64,000 bases of DNA from Streptomyces alfalfae. Its GTDB lineage: Bacteria; Actinomycetota; Actinomycetes; Streptomycetales; Streptomycetaceae. The position numbers and the translations under genes were made by a program. The notes under the pieces are model-generated. The model was given only the letters and a program-made list of their open reading frames with translations. It was not told the origin of the DNA and did not search any database. Below are positions 8,929 through 16,497 of the stretch, piece after piece (the first letter of the stretch is position 1; every line of letters starts with the position of its first letter). Location: positions 744,001-808,000 of the forward strand of contig NZ_QEXM01000043.1 in the NCBI RefSeq assembly GCF_004127445.1, read 5' to 3'.

Positions 8929-9290
8929 GCACCGAAGAACTGGCCTGGTTCAAGAGCAGCTACAGCGGCGACTCAAGCGGCGACTGCATCGAAGTCGCCC
9001 TCGAATGGCGCAAGTCGAGCTACAGCAGCGGCTCAAGCGGCGACTGTATCGAGGTGGCCCAGAGCTGGCGCAAGTCAACGCACAGCGGCGACTCCGGCGA
9101 CGACTGCGTCGAAGTCGCTCAAGCATGGCGCAAGTCGACGTACAGCAGCGGCAGCGAGGGCGACTGCGTCGAGATCTGCTCTTGCCCGGCCACCATTCAC
9201 GTACGAGACTCCAAGAACCCCCAGGGGCCCCAGTTGGCCCTCGATCCCCGGGCCTGGGGGGAGTTCATCAAGCACACCGCGAACCGCTGA
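8925..9290 (+). CDS. DUF397 protein with fourfold repeated motif
   Basis: A 121-residue small acidic partner of the preceding regulator; ATG 8925 overlaps its TGA and GAGGAG lies just upstream. From residue 8 the protein is four copies of a 20-residue unit beginning W[FR]KS[ST][YH]S and ending GDC[IV]EVA or [DG]DCVE (units start at W8, W28, W48, W68). The normal DUF397 ending follows (HVRDSKNPQGP, then ALDPRAWGEF). Family members usually have one or two such motifs, so this one is expanded. Likely role: binding and modulating the WhiJ-like protein. Confidence 0.88.
   Translation: MSTEELAWFKSSYSGDSSGDCIEVALEWRKSSYSSGSSGDCIEVAQSWRKSTHSGDSGDDCVEVAQAWRKSTYSSGSEGDCVEICSCPATIHVRDSKNPQGPQLALDPRAWGEFIKHTANR
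8946..9185 (+). repeat. four 60-bp in-frame tandem repeats
   Basis: Four head-to-tail 60-bp units inside the DUF397 gene encode the repeated WRKS-SYS-GDC-EVA motif. The copies differ at several positions, so they have diverged since duplication but keep the reading frame and the Cys of each unit. Confidence 0.8.
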
Positions 9291-9300
9291 AGCGAGCAGC

Positions 9301-10698
9301 ATGCGAACCGCACCCGTGCGCGGGCCCTCCGCGCCGCCCGAGCCGGAGCCCGAGCCGCCGCCGGCGGGCAGGGTCGTGTCGTGGCTCGGCGCCCTGGGGC
9401 CGATCGCCGTGGGGTACGCGGTGTTCCAGGCCCTCGTGGGGCTGCTGCCCGACGCCCTGTACGGCGACACCGCCCGCTATTCACTCGCCCTGGTCAGCGG
9501 CCTCGGCACCGGGCTCTGCGCCTGGCTCGCCGGGGCCCTGATGCGGGCGCGGGCGGCGGCCGGGGACGCCGCGGGGACGCTCGACGGGGTCCCGGCACAG
9601 CGGGGGCCCGGCACGGCCGGGCAGGGCGGCGGGGCGGGCCCGCTGCCGGGGCTCTCGGCGGCCACGTACGAGACGCTCGCCGCGCGGCTCACGGTCTTCG
9701 ACGATCCGCTGCGGGGCCGTCTCAGCGGCTGGCCGCACGCGCTGGACGAGCAGGCGACGCCGGTACGGCCGACGGCGACCGGCACGGCGTACGGACTGCA
9801 CACCGTGCTGGAACTCGGCGTGCCCGACGGCAGGTTGCGCGCGTCCGACCTGGTCGAGACGCTCTGGCGGCTGCGGCTGCCCGACGGCGGCTGGGCGGCG
9901 CGCTCGCAGGGCGCGGTGCCGCGCCCGGAGGTGACCGCGCTGGTGCTCGGCGCGCTCGCGCGGGCGGGCGCGGACCCGCAGCGGCTCGCGGTGGAGGCGG
10001 AGCAGTGCGCGGACCGGTTCCGGCACGAGGTGGAGCCCGCGGGCCTGGAGATGACGCACGTGGTGACCACCGTGCTGCGCGGGCTGCTGCGCGCGGCGCC
10101 CGGGACGGACGCCCTGCCCAGGCTGCGGGACGCGCTCGTGGACGGAGCGGTCACCGATCCGGCCCGGCAGCACCGGCGCTGCTGGGGCGCGCGGCTCGCG
10201 CCGATCGGCGGGCGCCCCATCGTGCCGTCGCCCGTGCACACCGCGCAGGCCGTGGTCGCCCTCGACCGGGCCGCGCGGGTGCTCGGCGAGGACGCGAACG
10301 CCCGCGCCACGCGGCAGGACGGCATCCGCTGGCTGCTCGCCTGCCCGGGGCCGTCCCACGACGGCTGCGAGGACCTGGAGAGCGGCCACGAGTCGGTGCG
10401 CCGCCCGCACCCGGTCGACGCCTCGCGGCACGAGGTGCTGTCCGTACGGCACTTCTCGGCGGCCTGGGTGATGCGGGCCCTGCTGACCCCCGGGGCCCGG
10501 GAGACGGCGGCCGACGAGGGCCTGGACGCGGCCTGGCACGAGATGCTGGCGGGGGCCGCGGCGGCGGTCTGGCGGCGGCAGAGCGACGGTATCTGGACGT
10601 GGGACGGTGACGATCTCGCCCACCCGCTCTGGATGACCTATCAAGGTCTTTCCGCGCTGCGGGCACATGCCGTATGGATGTATCAGCCGGGTGACTGA
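9301..10698 (+). CDS. membrane-anchored prenyltransferase/squalene-cyclase-fold protein
   Basis: A 465-residue protein. A proline-rich start is followed by two hydrophobic segments (about residues 27-45 and 61-80). The remainder, from about residue 120, resembles the alpha/alpha-toroid repeats of terpene cyclases and protein prenyltransferases: LRLPDGGWAARSQG then a helix is a QW-like repeat, and GIWTWDGDDLAHPLWMTYQG is another near the end. The DxDD acid motif of class II cyclases is not seen, so catalysis is doubtful. It starts 10 bases after the DUF397 stop and precedes the cupin-like gene by about 50 bases; the two may form a pair. Function unknown. Confidence 0.6.
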   Translation: MRTAPVRGPSAPPEPEPEPPPAGRVVSWLGALGPIAVGYAVFQALVGLLPDALYGDTARYSLALVSGLGTGLCAWLAGALMRARAAAGDAAGTLDGVPAQRGPGTAGQGGGAGPLPGLSAATYETLAARLTVFDDPLRGRLSGWPHALDEQATPVRPTATGTAYGLHTVLELGVPDGRLRASDLVETLWRLRLPDGGWAARSQGAVPRPEVTALVLGALARAGADPQRLAVEAEQCADRFRHEVEPAGLEMTHVVTTVLRGLLRAAPGTDALPRLRDALVDGAVTDPARQHRRCWGARLAPIGGRPIVPSPVHTAQAVVALDRAARVLGEDANARATRQDGIRWLLACPGPSHDGCEDLESGHESVRRPHPVDASRHEVLSVRHFSAAWVMRALLTPGARETAADEGLDAAWHEMLAGAAAAVWRRQSDGIWTWDGDDLAHPLWMTYQGLSALRAHAVWMYQPGD

Positions 10699-10748
10699 AC
10701 CCCCGGCTCCGCGTGCGCGCGTGCGCGGTCGACGAGGGGGAGAGTCCA

Positions 10749-11474
10749 TTGGGTGGTCGGCATGTCCACGGCGCGAGACGGCTCCTCGAAGAGGCACTCG
10801 ACGGACCCACGGGGGACGGCCTGGTGCGGGCCGCCCGCGCGGTCGTCTCCGAACTCGGCGCGGAGGAGCGGCTGCTGCCCCTCGTACGGGAGCTGGCGGA
10901 GGGTGCGGGCGACCCCTCCGGGTGCGCGCTGTTGTCGTACCGTCACGTGCTCGGCTTCGACAAGCTGCTCCTCATCGACGGCGGGCCCCGGCACATGCTG
11001 CGCGCCCACATCTGGCACCCGGGTCCGAACGCCCGCGAGGACATCCACAACCACCGCTCGCCGCTGGCGTCGCACGTGGTGCGGGGCGCGCTCGGCATGG
11101 AGCTGTACGAGACGGCCGACCCGGCGGGGGACAGCGGTGTCGCCGCGTCGTGCTACCGCGAGTCCCTGTCGGACGACGGAGCTGACTGGCTGCTGGAACC
11201 GGCGGGGGACGCCCGGCTGCGGCTCGCGCTGACGATGGAGTACGCGGCGGGCAGCGGCTACGCGCTCCCGCCGTACGCCCTGCACCGGGCGTGGTGCGCC
11301 TCGACGGGCCCGACGGTGACGCTGTTCCTGGAGACGGGGGCGGAGCGGCGCCGGTACACGGACGTGTTCACGGGACCTGGCGCGGCGGACACGGGCGCAC
11401 CGGCGAGGAAGAAGCCGCTGGACGTGCGGGACTACCTGGCGGAGCTCTCCGTGCTCGCGGAGCTGATCGGCTAG
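10749..11474 (+). CDS. metal-binding cupin-like protein
   Basis: A 241-residue cytoplasmic protein of unknown function. The central segment HIWHPGPNAREDIHNHR, followed by SHVVRGALGMELYE, and a later ALPPYALHRAW with TVTLFLETG look like the two metal-binding boxes of a cupin or cysteine-dioxygenase-type fold. TTG 10749 is preferred because GGGGGAGAG lies just upstream; GTG 10713 in the same frame is the alternative. It follows the toroid-fold gene and ends in the CTAG shared with the Nudix gene stop. The substrate is not evident. Confidence 0.6.
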   Translation: MGGRHVHGARRLLEEALDGPTGDGLVRAARAVVSELGAEERLLPLVRELAEGAGDPSGCALLSYRHVLGFDKLLLIDGGPRHMLRAHIWHPGPNAREDIHNHRSPLASHVVRGALGMELYETADPAGDSGVAASCYRESLSDDGADWLLEPAGDARLRLALTMEYAAGSGYALPPYALHRAWCASTGPTVTLFLETGAERRRYTDVFTGPGAADTGAPARKKPLDVRDYLAELSVLAELIG

Positions 11475-11881
11475 CTGAAGGCCTGGCGGACGATCTCGCG
11501 GTTGTAGTCGTCGATGTCGACCGAGTGGAAGTCGGCGGGGGCGAGCCAGCGGTAGGCCTGGTCGGGCAGCGGGAGCGTCACGTCGAAGGTGAGGGGGCGG
11601 ACGAGGAAGTTGTCCTGCCAGTTCTTCACCTCGTGGCCGTGGTAGACGCTGAGGAAGGACGATTCGCCGACCTTGTGCATCACTTCGCCGAGGAGCCCGG
11701 TCTCCTCCTTGAGCTCTCTGAGGACACCTTCGCGCGGGCTCTCGTCCGGCTCCAGCTTGCCGCACGGCACGCCCCACACCCGGGGGTGGAACCGCTCGGT
11801 CTCACTGCGCCGCACGAGCAGGACGCGGCCTTCGTGGGCCACGACAGCCGCCGCGAGCCGGTTGTCACCGGGATAGTCCAT
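11471..11881 (-). CDS. Nudix hydrolase
   Basis: A 136-residue pyrophosphohydrolase. A full Nudix box runs from GKLEPDES through RELKEETGLL (G-x5-E-x7-RE-x2-EE-x-G). The substrate (nucleotide or sugar-nucleotide) cannot be told. ATG 11881 is used. Only GGAAGG one base away precedes it, but TACGTT lies seven bases upstream of the ATG on this strand, the spacing expected of a -10 box for a leaderless transcript. Its TAG stop and the TAG of the convergent cupin gene share one palindromic CTAG. Confidence 0.9.
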   Translation of the reverse strand: MDYPGDNRLAAAVVAHEGRVLLVRRSETERFHPRVWGVPCGKLEPDESPREGVLRELKEETGLLGEVMHKVGESSFLSVYHGHEVKNWQDNFLVRPLTFDVTLPLPDQAYRWLAPADFHSVDIDDYNREIVRQAFS

Positions 11882-11995
11882 GCCTTCCAACGTAGCGGGG
11901 ATCGGGGAAAGCTGACAGTCGGCGGGGGCGCGTCTCGGCCATCTGGCCGCGTTCTGGCTGGTCGCGCGGGGCCGGAACGTAGACGTCCGTCAACT

Positions 11996-12027
11996 GAACG
12001 CCGTAGGCGGTCACCCACACGGCGTTC
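11996..12027. repeat. inverted repeat, possible terminator or operator
   Basis: GAACGCCGT (11996-12004) and ACGGCGTTC (12019-12027) form a nine-base stem with a 14-base loop. It lies 57 bases beyond the minus-strand AraC stop at 12084 and upstream of both the Nudix and VOC starts. It may terminate the AraC transcript or serve as an operator; no T-run is present. Confidence 0.4.
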
Positions 12028-12083
12028 GACGCGTCCGCACGGGTGACGCGGCGGCCCTTCGGGGCGCGCCGTGTCCGTTTCCT

Positions 12084-13244
12084 TCAAGACCCCGCGCCCG
12101 CTGCCTTCCTACGCTGCGGGGCATGAACAGCACACCGATCCCGCGCTTCGACCTCATCGGCCTCGTCGTCTCCGACATGGCCGCCTCCCTCGCCTTCTAC
12201 CGGCGGCTCGGCCTGCGCTTCCCCGAGGACGCCGAGAGCGCCCCGCACGTCGAGGCGCAGATCCTCGGCGGTCTGCGCATCGCCTTCGACACCGAGGCGA
12301 CCGTCCGCTCCTTCGCCCCGGACTGGCAGCCGGGCAGCGGCGGCCGGATCGGGCTCGCCTTCCTCTGCGCCTCCCCGGAGGCCGTCGACGCCTCGTACGC
12401 GGAGCTGACGGGCGCCGGTTACGGGAGCGAGCTGAAGCCGTTCGACGCGCCCTGGGGGCAGCGGTACGCCACCGTGCTCGACCCCGACGGCAACGGCGTC
12501 GACCTCTTCGCGCCGCTGGACCACATCCCCGTCCAGTAGCGCGCCGAGCGTCATCCCGGTCAACTCCCGCACGTCGCGCGCGAGATGGGCCTGGTCGGCG
12601 AAGCCCGCCTCGGCCGCCGTCGACGCGTACGACAGGCCGGCGCGGGCCAGCGCGAGCGCCCGCTGGAGCCGCAGCACGCGGGCCAGCGTCTTGGGTCCGT
12701 AGCCGAACGCGGCCAGCGAACGGCGGTGCAGGGTGCGGGCGTTGAGCCCCACCCGCGCGGCGGTCCCGGCGACCGGCAGGCCCGCGGCCAGGCAGCGGAC
12801 GACCTCGGCGATGAGCGGGTCGGGCGGCGGGGCGGCGGCGGCGCGCTCCACGGCGACGGCTTCCAGGGCGGCCATGGGGTCGCGCGCGGCCGCCACCCGC
12901 CCGGCGAGTCCGCGGACCTCGGCCGGGCTCCACAGGTCGGCCAACTCCACCCGCTGGTCCCGCAGTTCATGGGCGGGGACGCCGAGGAGGGCGGGGGCGG
13001 CGCCGGGGTGGAAGCGGATGCCGGTGTAGCGGCCGTCGGACTCCGCGGCGTCGGGGACGTAGGCGCGGGTGTCGGGGCCCGCGACGAGGAGCCGCCCCTC
13101 CTTCCACAGGAGGTCCATGCAGCCGTCCGGGAGCACGGGGCGGACGGTGTCGCCGCCGCCGGGGGACGGGGCGCGGGTCCACAGGACCGCGCCGGTCAGC
13201 CGGGAGGGCCGCTCGTGATAGAGCGCGGTGTGCTGGTCGGCCAC
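12084..13244 (-). CDS. AraC-family regulator with unusual antisense 3' extension
   Basis: The start is GTG 13244 (VADQHTALYHE). An N-terminal effector-type domain (about residues 1-130, with PVLPDGCMDLLWKEG) is followed by a C-terminal AraC helix-turn-helix (about 150-240, ARTLHRRSLAAFGYGPKTL and AGFADQAHLARDV). Homology should end near 12530, about 240 residues. However, no stop occurs until 12084, giving 386 residues whose last 145 are read antisense through the whole VOC gene and look like shadow sequence. Either a stop was lost or the tail is real. The gene begins five bases after the stop of the other AraC gene, so the two are co-transcribed. Confidence 0.72.
   Translation of the reverse strand: MADQHTALYHERPSRLTGAVLWTRAPSPGGGDTVRPVLPDGCMDLLWKEGRLLVAGPDTRAYVPDAAESDGRYTGIRFHPGAAPALLGVPAHELRDQRVELADLWSPAEVRGLAGRVAAARDPMAALEAVAVERAAAAPPPDPLIAEVVRCLAAGLPVAGTAARVGLNARTLHRRSLAAFGYGPKTLARVLRLQRALALARAGLSYASTAAEAGFADQAHLARDVRELTGMTLGALLDGDVVQRREEVDAVAVGVEHGGVPLPPGRVERLQLAPVTGARQLRVRGVDGLRGGAEEGEPDPAAAARLPVRGEGADGRLGVEGDAQTAEDLRLDVRGALGVLGEAQAEPPVEGEGGGHVGDDEADEVEARDRCAVHAPQRRKAAGAGS
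12123..12539 (+). CDS. VOC family (glyoxalase/bleomycin-resistance fold) protein
   Basis: A 138-residue vicinal-oxygen-chelate protein with two beta-alpha-beta3 modules. It shows the typical opening LIGLVVSDMAASLAFYRRLG and closing VLDPDGNGVDLFAPL. It is probably a small-molecule lyase, dioxygenase-like or resistance protein; substrate unknown. ATG 12123 follows TACGCT by seven bases, consistent with a leaderless promoter. The whole gene lies antisense to the open 3' extension of the AraC gene at 12084-13244. Confidence 0.88.
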   Translation: MNSTPIPRFDLIGLVVSDMAASLAFYRRLGLRFPEDAESAPHVEAQILGGLRIAFDTEATVRSFAPDWQPGSGGRIGLAFLCASPEAVDASYAELTGAGYGSELKPFDAPWGQRYATVLDPDGNGVDLFAPLDHIPVQ

Positions 13245-13249
13245 GCCAC

Positions 13250-14194
13250 TCAGGCTACGCCGCCGCGCCCGCGGTGCTCCTGGGGGCTGACCCCGTAGAC
13301 CCGCTTGAAGGCGCCGGAGAGCGCGAAGGCGCTGCCGTAGCCCACCTTGCGGGCGACGGCGGCGATGGTCAGCCCGCTGTCGCGCAGCAGGTCGGCGGCG
13401 AGCGCGAGCCGCCAGTTCGTCAGGTACGTCATCGGGGGCTCTCCCACGAGTCCGGTGAACCGCCGGGCGAGCGCGGCCCGGGAGACGCCCGCCCCCACCG
13501 CGAGGTCCGCGATCGTCCAGGGGTGCGCCGGATCGTCCTGGAGCAGCCGCAGGGCACGGCCCACGACGGGGTCGCCCATCGCCCGGTACCAGGCGGGCGC
13601 CTCGGCCTCGGGCCGCGAGAACCAGGCCCGCAGGGCGGCTATGAGCAGCAGGTCGAGGAGGCGGTCGAGGACGACCTCCTGGCCGGGGTCGGCGCGGCTG
13701 ATCTCCTCGGCGAGCAGCGGGGTGAGCGGGCAGTCCCACACCTCGGTGGGCAGCACGAGGAGGGGCGGCAGCGCGTCGAGGAGGCGTCCGGTGAGCTCGC
13801 CCCGCATCTGGTAGGTGCCGATCAGCATTTCCACGGAGCCGTCGCGGGACTCGCCCCAGGCGCGGAGCCCCAGGTCGGTGTAGCGGGCGACGGGGGCGCC
13901 GTCCAGCGGCACGCAGTGCTGGCCGGGGCGGATCTCGGCGAAGGGGGCGGTGTCCCGTTCGCCCGCGCAGGTGTAGTGGTCGGGGCCGCGGGCGATGGCG
14001 ACGTCGCCGGGGTGGACGCGCCGGGCGGGCGTGCCGTCCTCGGGGCGGAGCCAGGCGGAGCCGCGCACCATGACCATGACGGAGAGGGGGGCCTCGTCCG
14101 CGATGCGCACGGACCAGGGCGGGTCGAACAGCGCCCGGATCATGAAGGCGCCGCGCGCCCTCGGGCCCTCCAGCAAGCCTGCCAGCACGTCCAT
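13250..14194 (-). CDS. AraC-family regulator, cupin_6 type
   Basis: A 314-residue transcription factor. The N-terminal cupin-like sensor domain (about 1-180, WLRPEDGTPARRVHPGDVA) is followed by an AraC helix-turn-helix (about 205-305, IADLAVGAGVSRAALARRF and VARKVGYGSAFALSGAFKR). It is divergent from the NmrA-like gene, a frequent arrangement in which the regulator controls the oxidoreductase. ATG 14194 has TACGCT six bases upstream on this strand, suggesting a leaderless message. The second AraC gene follows after five bases. Confidence 0.9.
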   Translation of the reverse strand: MDVLAGLLEGPRARGAFMIRALFDPPWSVRIADEAPLSVMVMVRGSAWLRPEDGTPARRVHPGDVAIARGPDHYTCAGERDTAPFAEIRPGQHCVPLDGAPVARYTDLGLRAWGESRDGSVEMLIGTYQMRGELTGRLLDALPPLLVLPTEVWDCPLTPLLAEEISRADPGQEVVLDRLLDLLLIAALRAWFSRPEAEAPAWYRAMGDPVVGRALRLLQDDPAHPWTIADLAVGAGVSRAALARRFTGLVGEPPMTYLTNWRLALAADLLRDSGLTIAAVARKVGYGSAFALSGAFKRVYGVSPQEHRGRGGVA

Positions 14195-14274
14195 GGCGGC
14201 AGCGTAGACGCAGGCGTATGACCATGAGCTTCTCGGCGATGGTCCGGGGGCGGGCGGGCCGGTTGACTGAACGC

Positions 14275-15135
14275 ATGACGACGGACACGGACAGGACGCG
14301 CACGAACATGACGAACACGGACATACGGACGGTGCTGGTGACGGGGGCGACCGGGCGGGTGGGCCGCCGGGTCGTGGAGTCCGCGGAGGCGGCCGGGCTC
14401 ACGGTCAGGGCGGCCTCGCGGAACGGGGCGGTGCGGTTCGACTGGGCGGACCGGTCGACGTGGGCGGACGCCCTGCGGGGCGCCGACGCGGCGCACATCG
14501 CGTATCTGCCGGACGTCGGGGCGCCCGGAGCGGCCGAGGCGGTGGGCGCGTTCGCGCGACTCGCCGTCGAACTCGGGGTGGGGCGGCTGACCCTGCTGTC
14601 GGCGCGCGGCGAGGACCAGGCGCACGCGACGGAGCGGGTGGTGCGGGAGTCGGGGGCGCGCTGGACGGTCGTCCGGGCGTCGTGGTTCGCGCAGAACCTG
14701 AGCGAGGGCCCGCTGCTCGACGGCGTGCGCGGCGGGGAGCTGGTGTTCCCCGCGGGCGAGGTGCTCGAACCCTTCATCGACACGCGGGACGTCGCGGACG
14801 TGGTGGTGGCGGCCCTGACGGGCGGCGACCGCTGCGCGGACCGCGTCCTCGACATCACGGGCCCGCGGCTGCTGTCCTTCCGCGACGCGGTCGGGGAGAT
14901 CTCGGCGGTCACGGGGCGGGACATCGCGTACGTGCCGGTGTCGGCGAAGGAGTACGGGGCCGCGCTCGCCGGCTTCGGTGTCCCGCCGGGGGAGGCGGAG
15001 TTCCTGGTGGAACTCTTCGAGACGAACCTCGACGGGCGCAACGCGAGCCTCTCCGAGGGGGTGCGGGAGGTCCTCGGGCGCGCTCCGCGGGACTTCGCGG
15101 ACTTCGCCCGCGAGTCGGCCGGCGCCTGGCGGTAG
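14275..15135 (+). CDS. NmrA-like NAD(P)-binding oxidoreductase/sensor
   Basis: A Rossmann-fold protein of the atypical SDR (NmrA/HSCARG) group; TVLVTGATGRVGRRVVE is the dinucleotide-binding loop. Later segments (TVVRASWFAQNL, FIDTRDVADVV, LDITGPRLLSF) are standard for the group. It has about 286 residues from ATG 14275. ATG 14308 (MTNTDIRTV) is equally plausible because family members begin near there, and ATG 14218 also exists. It may be a quinone reductase or a redox sensor. It is divergent from the AraC gene, which probably regulates it. Confidence 0.85.
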   Translation: MTTDTDRTRTNMTNTDIRTVLVTGATGRVGRRVVESAEAAGLTVRAASRNGAVRFDWADRSTWADALRGADAAHIAYLPDVGAPGAAEAVGAFARLAVELGVGRLTLLSARGEDQAHATERVVRESGARWTVVRASWFAQNLSEGPLLDGVRGGELVFPAGEVLEPFIDTRDVADVVVAALTGGDRCADRVLDITGPRLLSFRDAVGEISAVTGRDIAYVPVSAKEYGAALAGFGVPPGEAEFLVELFETNLDGRNASLSEGVREVLGRAPRDFADFARESAGAWR

Positions 15136-15218
15136 CCGCCCCGGCGGGGCGAAGCCGCGCGGGGCCCGAAGCGCACCCGGGCCCGGGGCGCACCTCGCGG
15201 GGCGCAGCCCGGGCCCCG

Positions 15219-15308
15219 CTCCTCGAACGCCGGAGCGGCTGGAATTCCCCGCCCGGAGCGTTGCGGGTCCGGGCGGAGAAGAACAAGCCCGTCCGGCGAT
15301 GGAGGACG
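15219..15308. repeat. Streptomyces-type intergenic inverted repeat
   Basis: Two imperfect inverted segments, one with CTCGAACGCCGGAGCGGCTG (from 15222) and the other with AGCCCGTCCGGCGATGGAGG (15286-15305), lie between the convergent NmrA-like and YihY genes. The core resembles an inverted repeat I recall as frequent between streptomycete genes. It may act as a bidirectional terminator. Confidence 0.5.
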
Positions 15309-15343
15309 CGCTCGGCGCAGCCGGCGATCCACGGGCCGCCGAC

Positions 15344-16480
15344 CTACTCCGGAGGAGGCTGGTCGCCGTTCTTCTTCGCGTGCGTGCGCAGGCGGGACGT
15401 CACGTCGTCCGGGGGGAGGAAGCGGGACCAGCGTTCGGGGAACTCCGAGGGCATCTCGGGGTCGTCGGGGTCCGGCATGGCCTCGCGGGCCGCCGCCGCG
15501 CGGGCCACCACCTCCGCGGCCTGGGCCTCCCTTATGCGGTCGTTGGCGGCGCGCGCCGCGGCCGTGGCGACGGAGGGCCAGACGCGGTCGATCGCCGCGT
15601 TTACGGCGGCGCCCACCAGGACCGCGAAGGCGGAGACGCCGATCCAGAGCAGGACGGCGACCGGAGCCGCGAGGGAGCCGTAGATCGTCGGCCCCTCCAC
15701 CGTGCTGGTGAGGTAGATCCGGAGCAGGAAGCTGCCGAGCACCCACATCGCGAGGGCGATCAGCGCGCCCGGCATGTCCTCCACCCACGGCGACCGCACC
15801 GGCACGGACACGTGGTACAGGGTCGTCAGGAAGACGATGGAGAGGAGGACGACGACCGGCCAGTAGAGGATCTGGACGACCGTCGTGGAACCGGGCAGGA
15901 GGTCCACCACGGCGTCGGGCCCCGCCACCATCAGCGGCAGCGCGACCGAGCCGATCAGCAGCGCCACGATGAACAGGCCGAACGCGAGGATGCGGGTCTT
16001 GACGATGCCGCGCACGCCGTCCAGGCCGTACATGACGGTGATCGTGTCGATGAAGACGTTCACGGCGCGCGAGCCCGACCAGAGGGCGAAGAGGAAGCCG
16101 ATGGAGATGACGTCCGGTCGGCTGATCTTGAGGACGTCCTCCAGTATCGGCTGGGCGATCTGTTTGACCCCCCGGTCGGACAGAACCGTGCGGGACGCCT
16201 CCAGGATGTTGTTCTGGACGCTGGCGATGGTGTTCGCGCCCGTCCACCCGTCGACGTACGCGAGCAGCCCGATGAGGCTCAGGAGCAGCGGCGGCACGGA
16301 GAGCAGCGTGAAGAACGCCGCCTCGGCCGCGAGCCCCAGGATGCGGTACTCGATGCACGAGTTGACGGTGTCCTTGAGCAGCAGCCAGGCGGTCCTGCGC
16401 TTGGAGACGTTGCGATACAGAGCGCGGGCCCGGTTCCAGCGCCCCGCGGGCCGCCCGGGTGTTTCTTTTGCCTGGTGCAC
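15344..16480 (-). CDS. YihY/virulence factor BrkB family membrane protein
   Basis: A 378-residue integral membrane protein with about six transmembrane helices (first AAFFTLLSVPPLLLSLIGLL, last APVAVLLWIGVSAFAVLVGA) and a charged C-terminal tail ending KNGDQPPPE. Family landmarks are EAAFFTLLS near the start and TIYGSLAAPVAVLLWI. The transport or assembly role is not established. GTG 16480 sits directly on AAGGAG with no spacer, which is odd; no other start lies nearby, so the message may initiate close to the codon. It is divergent from the acyl-CoA dehydrogenase gene 17 bases away. Confidence 0.88.
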   Translation of the reverse strand: MHQAKETPGRPAGRWNRARALYRNVSKRRTAWLLLKDTVNSCIEYRILGLAAEAAFFTLLSVPPLLLSLIGLLAYVDGWTGANTIASVQNNILEASRTVLSDRGVKQIAQPILEDVLKISRPDVISIGFLFALWSGSRAVNVFIDTITVMYGLDGVRGIVKTRILAFGLFIVALLIGSVALPLMVAGPDAVVDLLPGSTTVVQILYWPVVVLLSIVFLTTLYHVSVPVRSPWVEDMPGALIALAMWVLGSFLLRIYLTSTVEGPTIYGSLAAPVAVLLWIGVSAFAVLVGAAVNAAIDRVWPSVATAAARAANDRIREAQAAEVVARAAAAREAMPDPDDPEMPSEFPERWSRFLPPDDVTSRLRTHAKKNGDQPPPE

Positions 16481-16497
16481 CTCCTTACCGTAGCGGC

